Of a DNA stretch of 64,000 bases, positions 23,815 through 33,550 are shown in pieces (position 1 is the stretch's first letter; every line of letters begins with the position of its first letter). The stretch covers positions 1-64,000 of the forward strand of contig CAKPLY010000003.1 of the NCBI GenBank assembly GCA_934167825.1. Direction: 5' to 3'. The position numbers and the translations under genes are program-made. Under the pieces are notes generated by a model. It saw only the letters and a list, made by a program, of their open reading frames with translations, was not told the DNA's origin and did not search any database. This DNA comes from an uncultured Bacilli bacterium. Its GTDB lineage: Bacteria; Bacillota_I; Bacilli_A; RF39; UBA660.

Positions 23815-24080
23815 TTAAAGTTTTACTTTTCTTTATTTTATTTTCACTATTTTTCACTTATTTTTTCTTATTTGCTTATTTTATTTACCTTTACTTATTT
23901 ACTTATTTTTGATTATTTATTATTATTTTATTTTTGATTATTTTTCGTTATATCAGCATTTCTTTTATTTTTACTTATTTTAGATATCTTTAGTTATTTT
24001 ATTTGTTTTTATTTATTTTCAACATCTTTATTTATTTTACTTTTTCTTATTTACTTATTTTACTTTTTCGTTAATTTTAT
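23815..24080. repeat. Low-complexity TTATTT-rich stretch
   Basis: About 265 bases built of loosely repeated TTATTT, TTACTTATTT and TTTTGATTATTT units, almost pure A/T with scattered C on the plus strand. No frame with a start and ribosome site covers it. It ends at the stop codon of the SepM-like gene. The whole gap 23420-24084 otherwise holds only the terminator, the short repeat and the promoter-like element listed separately. Confidence 0.6.
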
Positions 24081-24084
24081 AATT

Positions 24085-25077
24085 TTACTTTTCATTACAA
24101 TTATTTAGATAGCCTATTACCTCATCAAAAGTATTTACAGAAACTATTTCAATATCATAACCATATTTATTTTTAGTATCTAATGCATCTTTATAATTAG
24201 CAGATGGCACAAAAACTATGTCCAAATTGTTTTTTACTGCTCCCATAATTTTATATTTAATTCCATCAATTTCTCCAACGTTTCCATTTATATCGATTGT
24301 ACCTGTTCCTCCAATATTTAGCCCCTTAGTAATATCTATATCGTTTATTGCATTATATATAGATACTGCAGTCATAAGTCCTCCAGAAGAACCACCTTCA
24401 CTTGCTTTAAAGTTTATTTTTACCTCATTACTTATGTCATATACATAATTTGTTATTACCATTATACCAATTATTTTATTATTATCTTCAACTACTATTG
24501 GAACTTCTACATCTAGTAATTTATCTCCTCTTTTAACTTTTAACTTAATCTTATTACTATTAGTATTTCTTAATATTTCTTTTAGGGTATTAATATTATC
24601 TATTTCAATATCGTTTGCACTAATTATTTCGTCATTTATCTTAATATCATTATCTTTTGTAGTTGCTAAAACTATGTTATGTCTTTCTTTTATTTTTGGA
24701 GTTTTCCCACTTTTTTTATACGCTACATATATGGCGTTAGATACTGAATTATCAAGCATTATTTTACTTCTTGTGTGTATTTCCTTTGCTGTTTCGTCAC
24801 TTATTTGCTCTTTACTTAATTTCTCTACGTCCCATTCTTTCATAAAAATCGACATAATCAAAGCACTGATATTACCATCATACTGTGTTACATATAATAG
24901 ATTAATGCTTCCTTTAGTATCATGTGAAGAAGATGTTTCTATTCTATCATCTATTTTAATTATTCCCCCCGGTGCAAGTATGTAGTATGGTAATTTAATG
25001 TTAAAAATTAATACCACTATTAAAGTTATTAGTATATACTTAAAGTTATCTTTTATAAAGTTTTTTATTCTATTCAT
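24085..25077 (-). CDS. YlbL/SepM-like secreted PDZ and Lon-type serine protease
   Basis: A 330-residue protein with one N-terminal membrane span (about 13-30) followed by the conserved LPYYILAPGG. A PDZ domain covers about 125-205 (IVLATTKDNDIKINDEIISA). The C-terminal Lon-type (S16) domain has the nucleophile motif SEGGSSGGLM with Ser231 and the second catalytic residue Lys276 in DGIKYKIMGA, plus GGTGTIDINGNVGEI. SepM of Streptococcus trims a peptide pheromone outside the cell; YlbL in Bacillus is a relative. It should act on the outer face of the membrane. The next gene upstream is divergent and YlbJ-like; ylbJ and ylbL are neighbours in Bacillus too. Confidence 0.9.
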   Translation of the reverse strand: MNRIKNFIKDNFKYILITLIVVLIFNIKLPYYILAPGGIIKIDDRIETSSSHDTKGSINLLYVTQYDGNISALIMSIFMKEWDVEKLSKEQISDETAKEIHTRSKIMLDNSVSNAIYVAYKKSGKTPKIKERHNIVLATTKDNDIKINDEIISANDIEIDNINTLKEILRNTNSNKIKLKVKRGDKLLDVEVPIVVEDNNKIIGIMVITNYVYDISNEVKINFKASEGGSSGGLMTAVSIYNAINDIDITKGLNIGGTGTIDINGNVGEIDGIKYKIMGAVKNNLDIVFVPSANYKDALDTKNKYGYDIEIVSVNTFDEVIGYLNNCNEK

Positions 25078-25413
25078 GTTATTATCCTCTCTTTATAATT
25101 TTACTATTATTTTATATCTTTATTACTATTTAAATTATATCATCATTTGCAAAATTAGTCATTATCTAAAAATTTAATTATTATATCTTTTTTCAATTAC
25201 TACCCATATATTCAATTACTTCCTATATTTTCTCTATAAAAGTAACACTATCTAAAAATTATTACTATCTACATATTTAACTTTAATCTTAGTTCATAAA
25301 TTTAATTATTATTTATAATGTTAGTAATTATTTATAACTATGTTTAATCATTATATCTAATCGTTATCTTTAATTTTAATTACTATTTATAAATTTAATT
25401 CATATATTTTAAT
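25078..25413. other. AT-rich divergent spacer
   Basis: This 336-base gap separates the divergent SepM-like and YlbJ-like genes. It is made of loosely repeated AATTATTATTTATAA-like units. It must contain promoters in both directions; the best plus-strand candidate is TATATT at 25403-25408, which would start RNA at or next to the YlbJ ATG. I see no coding frame, RNA gene or strong hairpin. Confidence 0.5.
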
Positions 25414-26343
25414 ATGAAAAATAGATATAAAAATATTATTATAGTTATATGTAGTTTGTTTTTTTTAGTAAATTTAATCATTTATAGAAAAGTTGTTTTT
25501 GATACAGTAGGATTTTCATTAGATATATGGATTACTTCTTTGTTACCAGCATTATTTCCTTTTTTTATAGTTTGTGATATTTTAATAAATTATGATGTTA
25601 TATTATACTTTCCTAAATGGTTTAGAGGCATACTAAAGAATTTGTTTAATGTCAGTGATAATGGTTTGATAGTAGTTTTACTTAGTATGTTGTCAGGATT
25701 TCCTAGTAATGCTAGAAATATCAAGAATATGTATTTAGATAACAAACTTACTAAAGAAGAAAGCGAGCATCTATTATTCTTTACTCACTTTTCTAATCCT
25801 ATGTTTATTCTGGGTACTATTCCAATTATTTTAAACAACAATGAACTTTCTATATATATAATGATAGCACATTACTTACCTAACTTTATTATTGGAATAT
25901 TACTTAAAAGATTTAATATATATAAAAGCACTATTAATATCTATAAAGAAGGTCATAAAAACTTTGGAATTATTCTTACTACTTCGATTAAGAAATCATT
26001 AGATAGTGTTTTGGGTATTTTAGGTACATTAACAGTATTTTTAATCATTTCTACAATATTAATTAATTTTTTTAAGTTGGATAATACTAGTAGTTTACTT
26101 GTTAAAAGTATTTTAGAACTTACTAGTGGACTTAGAGAACTTGGTAGTTACAATTTAACAAGCAAATACTTACTTATAATTAGTTCTTGTATATTATCTT
26201 TTGGGGGATTATCTGTACATATGCAGGTTATTAATGAACTAGTTGATACTGATATTAGATATAAAAACTTTTTTATAGGTAGAATACTTCATGTTGTAAT
26301 TAGTTTGGGAATTAGTTATATAATAAGTTTATTTGTTTTCTAG
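25414..26343 (+). CDS. YlbJ-like nucleoside-recognition (Gate) membrane protein
   Basis: A 309-residue membrane protein with about eight spans. Conserved parts of the YlbJ/nucleoside-recognition family are visible: LDIWITSLLPALFPFFIVCD (about 36-55), MLSGFPSNARNIKNMYLDNK, THFSNPMFILGTIPIIL, and SLDSVLGILGTL in the second half. YlbJ in Bacillus is a sporulation membrane protein; related Gate proteins move nucleosides or ions. There is no Shine-Dalgarno site before the ATG, and a -10-like TATATT 6 bases upstream could give a leaderless mRNA. Whether this organism sporulates is unknown; the neighbour YlbL-like gene argues for retained Bacillus-type synteny. Confidence 0.85.
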   Translation: MKNRYKNIIIVICSLFFLVNLIIYRKVVFDTVGFSLDIWITSLLPALFPFFIVCDILINYDVILYFPKWFRGILKNLFNVSDNGLIVVLLSMLSGFPSNARNIKNMYLDNKLTKEESEHLLFFTHFSNPMFILGTIPIILNNNELSIYIMIAHYLPNFIIGILLKRFNIYKSTINIYKEGHKNFGIILTTSIKKSLDSVLGILGTLTVFLIISTILINFFKLDNTSSLLVKSILELTSGLRELGSYNLTSKYLLIISSCILSFGGLSVHMQVINELVDTDIRYKNFFIGRILHVVISLGISYIISLFVF

Positions 26344-26419
26344 TTTGATAGTTGGTTATATAATAGTTTATTTTCTTTATAGTTTAAGATTTAACTTTGA
26401 AGTTAACTATATAATAGGA

Positions 26420-28369
26420 CTATTCACTTTCTAGTTCAAATATAATATCTCTTAATTCCATTGCACGTTCAAAGTCTAATCTCTTAGCAGATTCGTTCAT
26501 TTCTTTAGTTAGATTGTCTATCATATCTAGTTTTTCTTTCTTAGATAATTTCTCTTTAGGATTTTCTTTTACTTCTTCTTCGTTAGTTATTAAATCTCTT
26601 ATTTCTTTTATAATTGTTTTTGGAGTTATACCATGTTCTTTATTGTATTTTTCTTGTATTTGTCTTCTTCTTTCTGTTTCTTTGATTGCTTTATCCATAC
26701 TTTCACTCATGGTATTTGCATACATTATAACATGACCATTTGCGTTTCTTGCACATCTTCCTATTGTTTGAATTAAACTTCTTTCACTTCTTAGAAATCC
26801 TTGCTTATCAGCATCCATTATAGCAATTAAACTTACTTCAGGGATATCTATTCCTTCACGAAGAAGATTTATTCCTACAACTACATCATATTTGCCAAGT
26901 CTTAGGTCACGAATTATCTTTATTCTTTGTAGAGTTTTTATTTCATTATGTAAGTATGCTACTTTTATATCTATGTTTTTTAAATAGTTTGTTAGTTCTT
27001 CAGCCATTCTAATTGTTAGAGTTGTGATTAAAACTCTTTCGTTTACTAAAACTTTTTTGTTTATTTGCTCTACTAAATCATCTATTTGATTTTTTGTAGG
27101 TTTTACTTCGATAGTTGGGTCTAGTAGTCCTGTTGGTCTTATTATTTGCTCTACAAATTTATTATGTACTTTTTCTAATTCATAGTCTCCAGGAGTTGCA
27201 GATACATATATTACTTTGTCTATCTTTTTTTCAAATTCATCAAATTTTAGAGGTCTATTGTCTAGGGCAGATGGAAGTCTAAAACCATAGTCTACAAGAT
27301 TCATTTTTCTTGCTCTATCACCATTATACATTCCTTTTACTTGAGGTATTGTTACATGGGATTCATCAATTACTAGTAAGTAGTCATCTCCAAAAAAATC
27401 CATTAATGTCGTTGGAGTATCTCCTTCTTTTTTTAATGCTATTTGTCTTGAATAGTTTTCAATACCATGACAAAATCCTGTTTCTGCGAGCATTTCCATA
27501 TCGTAGTTTACTCTTTCGCGAATACGTTGTTCTTCGATTAGTTTTCCATTTTCTTTAAAATATTTACATCTTTCTTCGCACTCTTTTTTTATGTTATTTA
27601 TAGCTATTTTTAGTTTGTCATCACTTGTTACGAAATGAGACGCTGGAAATATAGTTACACTTTTTTTGTCTTTAGTTATTTTTCCTGTTAGGGTATCAAA
27701 TTCACTAATTCTATCAATTGTGTCTCCAAAAAGTTCAATCATGATACCACTTTTTCGTTCACTTGCGGGTATTACTTCGATTACATCACCTTTTGCTCTA
27801 AATGTTCCTCTTTTGAAATCTATATCATTTCTTTCATATAACATTTCTACAAGTCTTGTTAAGATTTCATCTCTTTCAATGACATCTCCTTTATTTAAAA
27901 TAAGCATCTTCTTTTTATATTCTTCGATTTCTCCAATACCATAAATACATGATACTGATGATACTACTATTACATCATCTCTTGATATTAATGCTGATGT
28001 TGCAGAGTGTCTTAATTCATCTATTTCATCATTTATACTACTATCTTTTTCTATGTAAGTATCTGTTTGAGGAACATATGCTTCCGGTTGGTAGTAATCG
28101 TAGTATGACACAAAGTACTCTACTCTATTTTCTGGGAATAATTCTTTTAATTCACTATAAAGTTGGCCTGCTAATGTTTTATTGTGGGCAAGTACTAAAG
28201 TTTTTTTATTGGTTTTTGCTATAACATTTGCGATAGTGAAAGTTTTTCCTGTTCCTGTTGCACCTAGTAATACTTGATATTTTTTTCCCTCATTTATTCC
28301 TTCTACTAACTCTTTTATTGCTTCAGGTTGATCTCCTTGCGGAGTATATTTTGATACTAAATTAAACAT
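26420..28369 (-). CDS. uvrB: Excinuclease ABC subunit B
   Basis: UvrB is the damage-verifying helicase-like core of nucleotide excision repair. At 649 residues it is full length. Seen: Walker [17 protein letters not shown] (about 34-49), [18 protein letters not shown] with the beta-hairpin tyrosines (about 88-105), the DEAD-like [43 protein letters not shown], and the C-terminal UVR motif [19 protein letters not shown] that contacts UvrC. A strong AGGAGGA site precedes the ATG. uvrA is not in the window. The gene runs convergent to the YlbJ-like gene. Confidence 0.98.
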   Translation of the reverse strand: MFNLVSKYTPQGDQPEAIKELVEGINEGKKYQVLLGATGTGKTFTIANVIAKTNKKTLVLAHNKTLAGQLYSELKELFPENRVEYFVSYYDYYQPEAYVPQTDTYIEKDSSINDEIDELRHSATSALISRDDVIVVSSVSCIYGIGEIEEYKKKMLILNKGDVIERDEILTRLVEMLYERNDIDFKRGTFRAKGDVIEVIPASERKSGIMIELFGDTIDRISEFDTLTGKITKDKKSVTIFPASHFVTSDDKLKIAINNIKKECEERCKYFKENGKLIEEQRIRERVNYDMEMLAETGFCHGIENYSRQIALKKEGDTPTTLMDFFGDDYLLVIDESHVTIPQVKGMYNGDRARKMNLVDYGFRLPSALDNRPLKFDEFEKKIDKVIYVSATPGDYELEKVHNKFVEQIIRPTGLLDPTIEVKPTKNQIDDLVEQINKKVLVNERVLITTLTIRMAEELTNYLKNIDIKVAYLHNEIKTLQRIKIIRDLRLGKYDVVVGINLLREGIDIPEVSLIAIMDADKQGFLRSERSLIQTIGRCARNANGHVIMYANTMSESMDKAIKETERRRQIQEKYNKEHGITPKTIIKEIRDLITNEEEVKENPKEKLSKKEKLDMIDNLTKEMNESAKRLDFERAMELRDIIFELESE

Positions 28370-28403
28370 ACGTTATTCCTCCTTTAGTATTTATAATATT
28401 ATT

Positions 28404-29354
28404 TTACCTAGAAATTTCTTCTTTATAACCGAAAGGTATTTCATCACCTAAATGTAGTCCCATATCTAATGCTTTTTTTTGCATTACTTGATAAGTACGC
28501 TCTACTTCTATGTATTTTAATTTTTCTTTGGGAATACTGCCATACAATGCTATACCGTATTCACTTGTCATATTCGGGTTGAAATACATTGTATCTCTAG
28601 ATATATTATATTTTTCCATTAATTCTTTGAATGAATCTAAAGATTTAATCTTATCAACTATTTCACCATTTGATAAAGTCCTATCTCTCAACCCACAAAC
28701 ATCTCCAAAACTTGCTTTAGTTTGTAATACATCATTAATTCTAATTAAATATACTCTATTTTTATTTTTACAAAAATGTTCTATTAATCTTTTTGCTCTA
28801 AATAATATTTCTTGTTCTTTTTCTTTATTAAACATAGGCATATTATTTATTTGATATTTTAGTAATCTTAGGTAGAAGTCAGGTTCTTTTTCTCCAACTA
28901 AAGGTCGTATTGGGGGAATATGATTAGGACTGCATTGAAAAACATCTTCAAATATCACGGCAGGAAATGATTGGGTTGCATAATTAAATTCTGTAGTACC
29001 AAGTAATGTTGTATATATCATTGGTAAATTATTATTTTTAAAATTAGTATTTATATTAAAACTTCTTGATATAAATTCTGCGTCTTCAATATCTTGTTGT
29101 TTCATTTCTAGGACAGTCAATCCATTTTCATCAATTTGCTCATTAAAATATCCACTTTGTCCTGTTGCAAGTAAAGGGTATTCTTGACTTTGGTTATATT
29201 CTTGTAAACTCAAAAGCAACTCTGCATCGTTTTTTTCATCATATCCATAACCAAATTGATTATATGTTTTTTGAATATCTTTATTTATATTTTTAGTAGT
29301 TTTTAGACTTTTTATATAGTTTGATAATCCTTTTAATGTTTGTATTTTATCCAT
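28404..29354 (-). CDS. Conserved-looking protein of unknown function (316 aa)
   Basis: A soluble 316-residue protein with AGGAGGT... (GGAGGTAAT) before its ATG. It has no signal peptide or membrane span. Noticeable parts are YPLLATGQSGYFNEQIDE (about 58-75), PMIYTTLLGTTEFNYA (about 110-125), VFQCSPNHIPPIRPLVGEKE (about 137-156), a helical stretch NKEKEQEILFRAKRLIEHF, and a C-terminal SEYGIALYGSIPKEKLKYIE. The gene is 34 bases upstream of uvrB in the same direction and may share its mRNA. The IP-x(n)-I ending recalls ADP-ribosyltransferase-fold proteins, but the match is too weak to name a function. Confidence 0.8.
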   Translation of the reverse strand: MDKIQTLKGLSNYIKSLKTTKNINKDIQKTYNQFGYGYDEKNDAELLLSLQEYNQSQEYPLLATGQSGYFNEQIDENGLTVLEMKQQDIEDAEFISRSFNINTNFKNNNLPMIYTTLLGTTEFNYATQSFPAVIFEDVFQCSPNHIPPIRPLVGEKEPDFYLRLLKYQINNMPMFNKEKEQEILFRAKRLIEHFCKNKNRVYLIRINDVLQTKASFGDVCGLRDRTLSNGEIVDKIKSLDSFKELMEKYNISRDTMYFNPNMTSEYGIALYGSIPKEKLKYIEVERTYQVMQKKALDMGLHLGDEIPFGYKEEISR

Positions 29355-29473
29355 ATTACCTCCATATATTTCTTTATGAAATTTACATGTATTATTTTAT
29401 CATGAAAAGTATTCTATTACAACATAATATTTTGATTAATTAAAAAAGTTAAGAATTTACACTTAACTTTATC

Positions 29474-30013
29474 TTATAGATTTACTTTTATGTTTTCTCT
29501 TTTTGAGTTTTCAATTTTAAATAGTTCTTGTTTTTCAAATGCAAATATTTTAGCAATTATATTTGATGGTACTGACTCTACAAGATTATTGTATGAAGTT
29601 ACTGCATTATTATAATTTGTTCTTGCATAACTTAATTTATTTTCTATTTCACGGAGAGTGTTTTGTAGACTTAAGAACTCACTATTTGCTTTTAAATCTG
29701 GGTAACTTTCTTGAAGCATCATTATATTATTAAATTTTTTATCTATATTTTCTGCCTCCTCAATACTAAAACCATGATTATTATATGATGTTCTTAGTTT
29801 TGTTAAATCTTCCAAGGTTTTTGATTCGTGTTTAGTATATCCTTTTACTGTTTCTACAATATTAGGTATTAAATCAAATCTTTGATTAAGTAATACATCT
29901 ATTCCTGAAGTTGCTTCTTTTACTTTATTACCTTTTCTTATAAATTTATTATATATTGATATTATACTTCCTGTTATTATTATTACTACTATTAAACATA
30001 TATTTATTAACAT
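29474..30013 (-). CDS. LemA family protein
   Basis: A 179-residue protein with an N-terminal membrane span (about 2-20) followed by a helical bundle. Seen: NKFIRKGNKVKEATSGIDVL, LNQRFDLIPNIVETVKGY, KHESKTLEDLTKLR, and a C-terminal LSYARTNYNNAVTSYNNLVE with NIIAKIFAF, all conserved in LemA proteins. LemA proteins have the N-terminus outside and a cytosolic bundle; the role is uncertain, and they often sit beside membrane protease or HTH genes. Here it starts 10 bases after the stop of a membrane-anchored XRE protein, so the two are probably one operon. Confidence 0.95.
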   Translation of the reverse strand: MLINICLIVVIIITGSIISIYNKFIRKGNKVKEATSGIDVLLNQRFDLIPNIVETVKGYTKHESKTLEDLTKLRTSYNNHGFSIEEAENIDKKFNNIMMLQESYPDLKANSEFLSLQNTLREIENKLSYARTNYNNAVTSYNNLVESVPSNIIAKIFAFEKQELFKIENSKRENIKVNL

Positions 30014-30023
30014 AGTATACCTC

Positions 30024-30815
30024 CTATTTTGTTTCTATAGTTACTTTATTTACGTAACCATTAGTATCATAATCTAGGGATACTTCATATTGTTGAAGTT
30101 TATATCCATTAAAATCTTTAAGACTATTTTTTATTTTTCTTATATTTTCCGCATCTGTACCATAAGAATTGCCATCAAAGATTACTTCGATTAGTTTAGT
30201 AGTATTCTTCTTATTATTTTCTACTATTTTATCTATTTCCATTCCTACAGCAGTTCCACCATTAGTACCTTGGTAAAATTCAAATTTAGAATTAAAACTA
30301 TCTTTTTTTAGTTCTTCTTCCCTTTCTTTTTGTTCTTGTTCTTGGCGTTCTTGTTCTTCTTTTATTTTTTCTTCAATTTCTTTTCTTCGTTTTTCTGCTT
30401 CTTCTTGTTTTTTCTTTGCTTCTTCTTTTGTTTTATTTATTTCTTCCTTAGTTTCGTCTATTTTTGTTTTTATAACAATTCCTACTCTATATGTTAAGGT
30501 AACTAGTGATACTATAAATATTACTATTACGATATATAAAATTATTTTTCTATTTCCAGAATCCTTTTTCTTATCTTCTTTTTTTGCGTTATTTATATCA
30601 TTTGCGTTTTCTATAGATATTTCATCATTAGTTAAAGTTTCTATATCTATTTCAAATAATTTGCTTATTTCTTTTAGTTTATCCATATCTGGTTTTGATT
30701 GAGCTTGTTCCCATTTAGATATAGTTTGTCTTGTTACATTAAGACGTTCTGCTAATTGTTCTTGTGATAGTAATGCTTTTTTTCTTAGCATTATTAATTT
30801 TTCATAAAATTTCAT
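30024..30815 (-). CDS. Membrane-anchored XRE regulator with coiled coil
   Basis: A 263-residue protein in four parts. Residues about 5-62 are an XRE helix-turn-helix (LRKKALLSQEQLAERLNVTR, QTISKWEQAQSKPDMDKLK). A single membrane span lies at about 91-112 (IILYIVIVIFIVSLVTLTYR). Residues about 115-172 are a Glu/Lys-rich coiled coil. The last 90 residues (FEFYQGTNGGTAVGMEIDK, VIFDGNSYGTDAEN) form a small alpha/beta domain, presumably outside. The order suggests a repressor controlled by an external signal. A good AAAAGGAGAAG site precedes ATG. Upstream is a 207-base gap with a plausible promoter; downstream follows LemA. Confidence 0.9.
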   Translation of the reverse strand: MKFYEKLIMLRKKALLSQEQLAERLNVTRQTISKWEQAQSKPDMDKLKEISKLFEIDIETLTNDEISIENANDINNAKKEDKKKDSGNRKIILYIVIVIFIVSLVTLTYRVGIVIKTKIDETKEEINKTKEEAKKKQEEAEKRRKEIEEKIKEEQERQEQEQKEREEELKKDSFNSKFEFYQGTNGGTAVGMEIDKIVENNKKNTTKLIEVIFDGNSYGTDAENIRKIKNSLKDFNGYKLQQYEVSLDYDTNGYVNKVTIETK

Positions 30816-31022
30816 ATATGACTTCTCCTTTTTCTTTTTGATATTTTATCATTTCTTACATAATAAGTCTAGCAACTAAAGATGGAATTTTAGCAATTTT
30901 TATTTACATTTGTGTTAACTATGACATGTTTTTACTGGTTTTTAGTTATCTTTAGTCTTTCTTTGTAGGCTTTATTATCTTAATTTAATTATAACACATT
31001 AATTTATGTTTTTTATATTTTT

Positions 31023-32102
31023 TTATTTTAATGAACTACTATTATTTATTAGAGATACACTATATATAAATAATACATCTTTGTTTTTGAAGTTTACATA
31101 ATTTTCTAATAAAGATGGACTTATATATCTTGTGTCTATTAAAGTTATTTTACTATAATATGGTACAAATAAAGGTATTAAACTACTTGCATACGAATCT
31201 CTAAATACTAATAGTTCTTTATCTACATCAATATTATCATTATATACTGTTAATACAGGAGATGCTCCCGATAAATAGATATCATATTTGTCATTAGAGT
31301 TTAATTTATCTAAATCAAAGATACTTGTTACTTTATTAGTATCATTATGTATTACATAAGAAGAAGTAATATCACTATTTGTTAGGATATTTATATTTTC
31401 ATAAGATGTTTTTATAGGTAATTGATAAGCATATACTCCTTTGAGGGTTGTTATAGTTTCTTTTTTATATTCTACTACACTATAATTATTCATACCTTTT
31501 AATAGTTTATCTTTTACTTTAAGTAAGTCTTCTTCTTTCCAGTGACTATCTGTTTTATAGTAGTTATCTAAAGATAATTCATCAAAGATACTTATATATT
31601 TTGCAAAAGATAATCTACTTTTCAGTTCCTTTTCAAGAATATTATAATCTATTTTTAAGTTATTATCATTTATAAAATAGTTTTTATCAGGTATTATAGA
31701 AAAATATATGTTATTATTTACTAAATATTTATCTTTTATAGAAGTTATTTTATTTGTTATGTTATTTATACTATAGATATCTAAAGGGTATATTTGTTCA
31801 ATTATATAGTCATCTTTCAAATATAAGTTATGATAGTTATTTCTTATTTTTAAATCTAATAATACTTTTAAGTAACGAAATTCATTTCTTTTTATGAACT
31901 GGTCCTTAGTATATTTATCAAAGTTATCAAAGAATGTTTTATCTAAGATACTTTCAGTAGATACTAAAGGAAACTGATATAGTTTTCTTCTTTCTTCGAT
32001 ACTTATTTCTTCATCTTTTTTTAAGATATTAAATAGTAATGTAAGAAAAAGAAATGTTATAAATGATATAGATATTACTACATTTTTTATAGTATTTTTC
32101 AT
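31023..32102 (-). CDS. AlgX/AlgJ-like SGNH protein (polymer O-acetylation)
   Basis: A 359-residue membrane-anchored protein: an N-terminal span (about 7-26) and an outside domain. The SGNH-type motifs of AlgX/AlgJ/PatB-like acetyltransferases are visible: YKTDSHWKEEDLLK with the Asp-x-x-His-Trp-like motif (about 172-186) and LVFRDSYASSLIPLF with the Ser motif (about 299-313). These proteins take acetyl groups passed through the membrane by an MBOAT protein and place them on a glycan. It starts 11 bases after the MBOAT stop, which supports this role. The acceptor (wall polymer or capsule) cannot be told. Confidence 0.88.
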   Translation of the reverse strand: MKNTIKNVVISISFITFLFLTLLFNILKKDEEISIEERRKLYQFPLVSTESILDKTFFDNFDKYTKDQFIKRNEFRYLKVLLDLKIRNNYHNLYLKDDYIIEQIYPLDIYSINNITNKITSIKDKYLVNNNIYFSIIPDKNYFINDNNLKIDYNILEKELKSRLSFAKYISIFDELSLDNYYKTDSHWKEEDLLKVKDKLLKGMNNYSVVEYKKETITTLKGVYAYQLPIKTSYENINILTNSDITSSYVIHNDTNKVTSIFDLDKLNSNDKYDIYLSGASPVLTVYNDNIDVDKELLVFRDSYASSLIPLFVPYYSKITLIDTRYISPSLLENYVNFKNKDVLFIYSVSLINNSSSLK

Positions 32103-32113
32103 AGTTACCTCCT

Positions 32114-33505
32114 TTAAAATCTAAAATATAAAAATGGATTATATGAACTATCTATTAAGAATGATGTTACAAGGATTAATACTCCAAAGATAAAGATTAC
32201 TTCAATAATGTTTATGATATTATTTAGTACTTTATTTTTACGTAGATAATTTATTAGATTTTTAACTAATGGTGTTGCAAAAATAATACTTATAATTAAG
32301 ATTATACTATATGACTTTAGATAGTATAAGATATAGTTATTAATAAATACATCTTTGTTTAGTCCAAACATACCTTTTAGAATACTTATAATTACTTCCA
32401 TACTCGAAGAAGAAAATATTACAAAACTTATTAGTATTACTATAACTACATATAATCTTTTTATTATCCTTGGGATATTTTTTAGATATTTACTAAAAAT
32501 AAATTTTTCTATCAATAGTATTATTCCAAAGTATAATCCCCATAGAATAAAGTTATAAGATGCACCATGCCAAAGTCCTGTTAGAAACCAGACTATTAAG
32601 ATATTTCTTATGGTAATAAAAGTTTTTTTTCTATTTCCTCCAAGAGGGATATATACATATTCTTTGAACCAATTACTTAGTGTCATATGCCATCTATGCC
32701 AAAACGATGTTATACTTGTTGCAGTGTATGGATAGTTAAAATTTTCTTCGAAGTGAAAGCCAAACATTCTTCCTAGGGATAATGCTATATCACTGTATCC
32801 TGAAAAGTCAAAATATATTTGTAAAGTATAACTTATTATATATATCCAATATAAAAGAATAGAAGTTTCTGTTGAATTTATTAGGGTTGTACATAGTTCT
32901 GCAAGAGTGTTAGCAATTAATACTTTTTTTCCTAGTCCTACTACAAACCTTGTTACAGCATATGAAAAATCTTCGTAAGTTACTTTTCTATTATCAAGTT
33001 CTTTTTTTATAGTTTGATATTTTACTATAGGTCCTGCGATTAACTGCGGGAACATAAATATATATGTTGCTAGTTTAATAAGGCTTTTTTCTACTTCTAC
33101 TTTACCTTTATATACATCTATTTCGTAACTTAGTATTTGGAATGTATAGAATGATATGCCAATAGGTAGTGCAATGTTTTTTAGAGGTAAATTTATGTTA
33201 AAGATATTATTTGTAGTAAGTATAAATAAGTCTAAATATTTAAAGATACATAAAAGTAATATATGAATAGTTATTGTTAAGATAAATAAGTTTTTACTTT
33301 TTTTCTTACTTATTAGTAATGTCATATAGTATGAAAGTAATACTTCTATTATCATTAGTAATATATATTTTGGTTCTCCATAGAAATAAAATAACATTGA
33401 TAAAAATAATAAAGTATGATTTTTATATTTCTTTGGGGTTATAAAATATAATAGTAATACTATTGGTAGAAAATAATAGATAAATGCAATACTTGTAAAT
33501 ACCAT
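32114..33505 (-). CDS. MBOAT family O-acyltransferase (AlgI/DltB-like)
   Basis: A 463-residue membrane protein with ten or more spans. Seen: YFDFSGYSDIALSLGRMFGF, SFWHRWHMTLSNWFKEYVYI (about 266-285), PLGGNRKK, and TGLWHGASYNFILWGLYFG with the catalytic His (about 313-331). These mark the AlgI branch of MBOAT, which moves acetyl groups from the cytosol across the membrane. With the AlgX-like gene after it and the DUF4358 gene before it, this is the usual Firmicute set for O-acetylation of a surface glycan. A terminator-like hairpin separates it from DUF4358. The ribosome site is AAGGAG. Confidence 0.95.
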   Translation of the reverse strand: MVFTSIAFIYYFLPIVLLLYFITPKKYKNHTLLFLSMLFYFYGEPKYILLMIIEVLLSYYMTLLISKKKSKNLFILTITIHILLLCIFKYLDLFILTTNNIFNINLPLKNIALPIGISFYTFQILSYEIDVYKGKVEVEKSLIKLATYIFMFPQLIAGPIVKYQTIKKELDNRKVTYEDFSYAVTRFVVGLGKKVLIANTLAELCTTLINSTETSILLYWIYIISYTLQIYFDFSGYSDIALSLGRMFGFHFEENFNYPYTATSITSFWHRWHMTLSNWFKEYVYIPLGGNRKKTFITIRNILIVWFLTGLWHGASYNFILWGLYFGIILLIEKFIFSKYLKNIPRIIKRLYVVIVILISFVIFSSSSMEVIISILKGMFGLNKDVFINNYILYYLKSYSIILIISIIFATPLVKNLINYLRKNKVLNNIINIIEVIFIFGVLILVTSFLIDSSYNPFLYFRF

Positions 33506-33522
33506 GTTTTGTCTCCTTTTTA

Positions 33523-33544
33523 AATAAAACTCCCTTGGGGGAGT
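33523..33544 (-). terminator. Terminator-like hairpin between DUF4358 and MBOAT genes
   Basis: On the minus strand ACTCCC pairs with GGGAGT around CCAA, followed by TTTATTTAAAAAGG. It sits in the 45-base gap of an otherwise co-directional set and would reduce expression of MBOAT and AlgX relative to DUF4358. Confidence 0.7.
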
Positions 33545-33550
33545 ATTTCT

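Noticed and set aside
26344..26419. Terminator between ylbJ-like and uvrB
   Set aside because: A TTAACTT/AAGTTAA dyad exists but neither strand has a T tract after it, so I did not call it.
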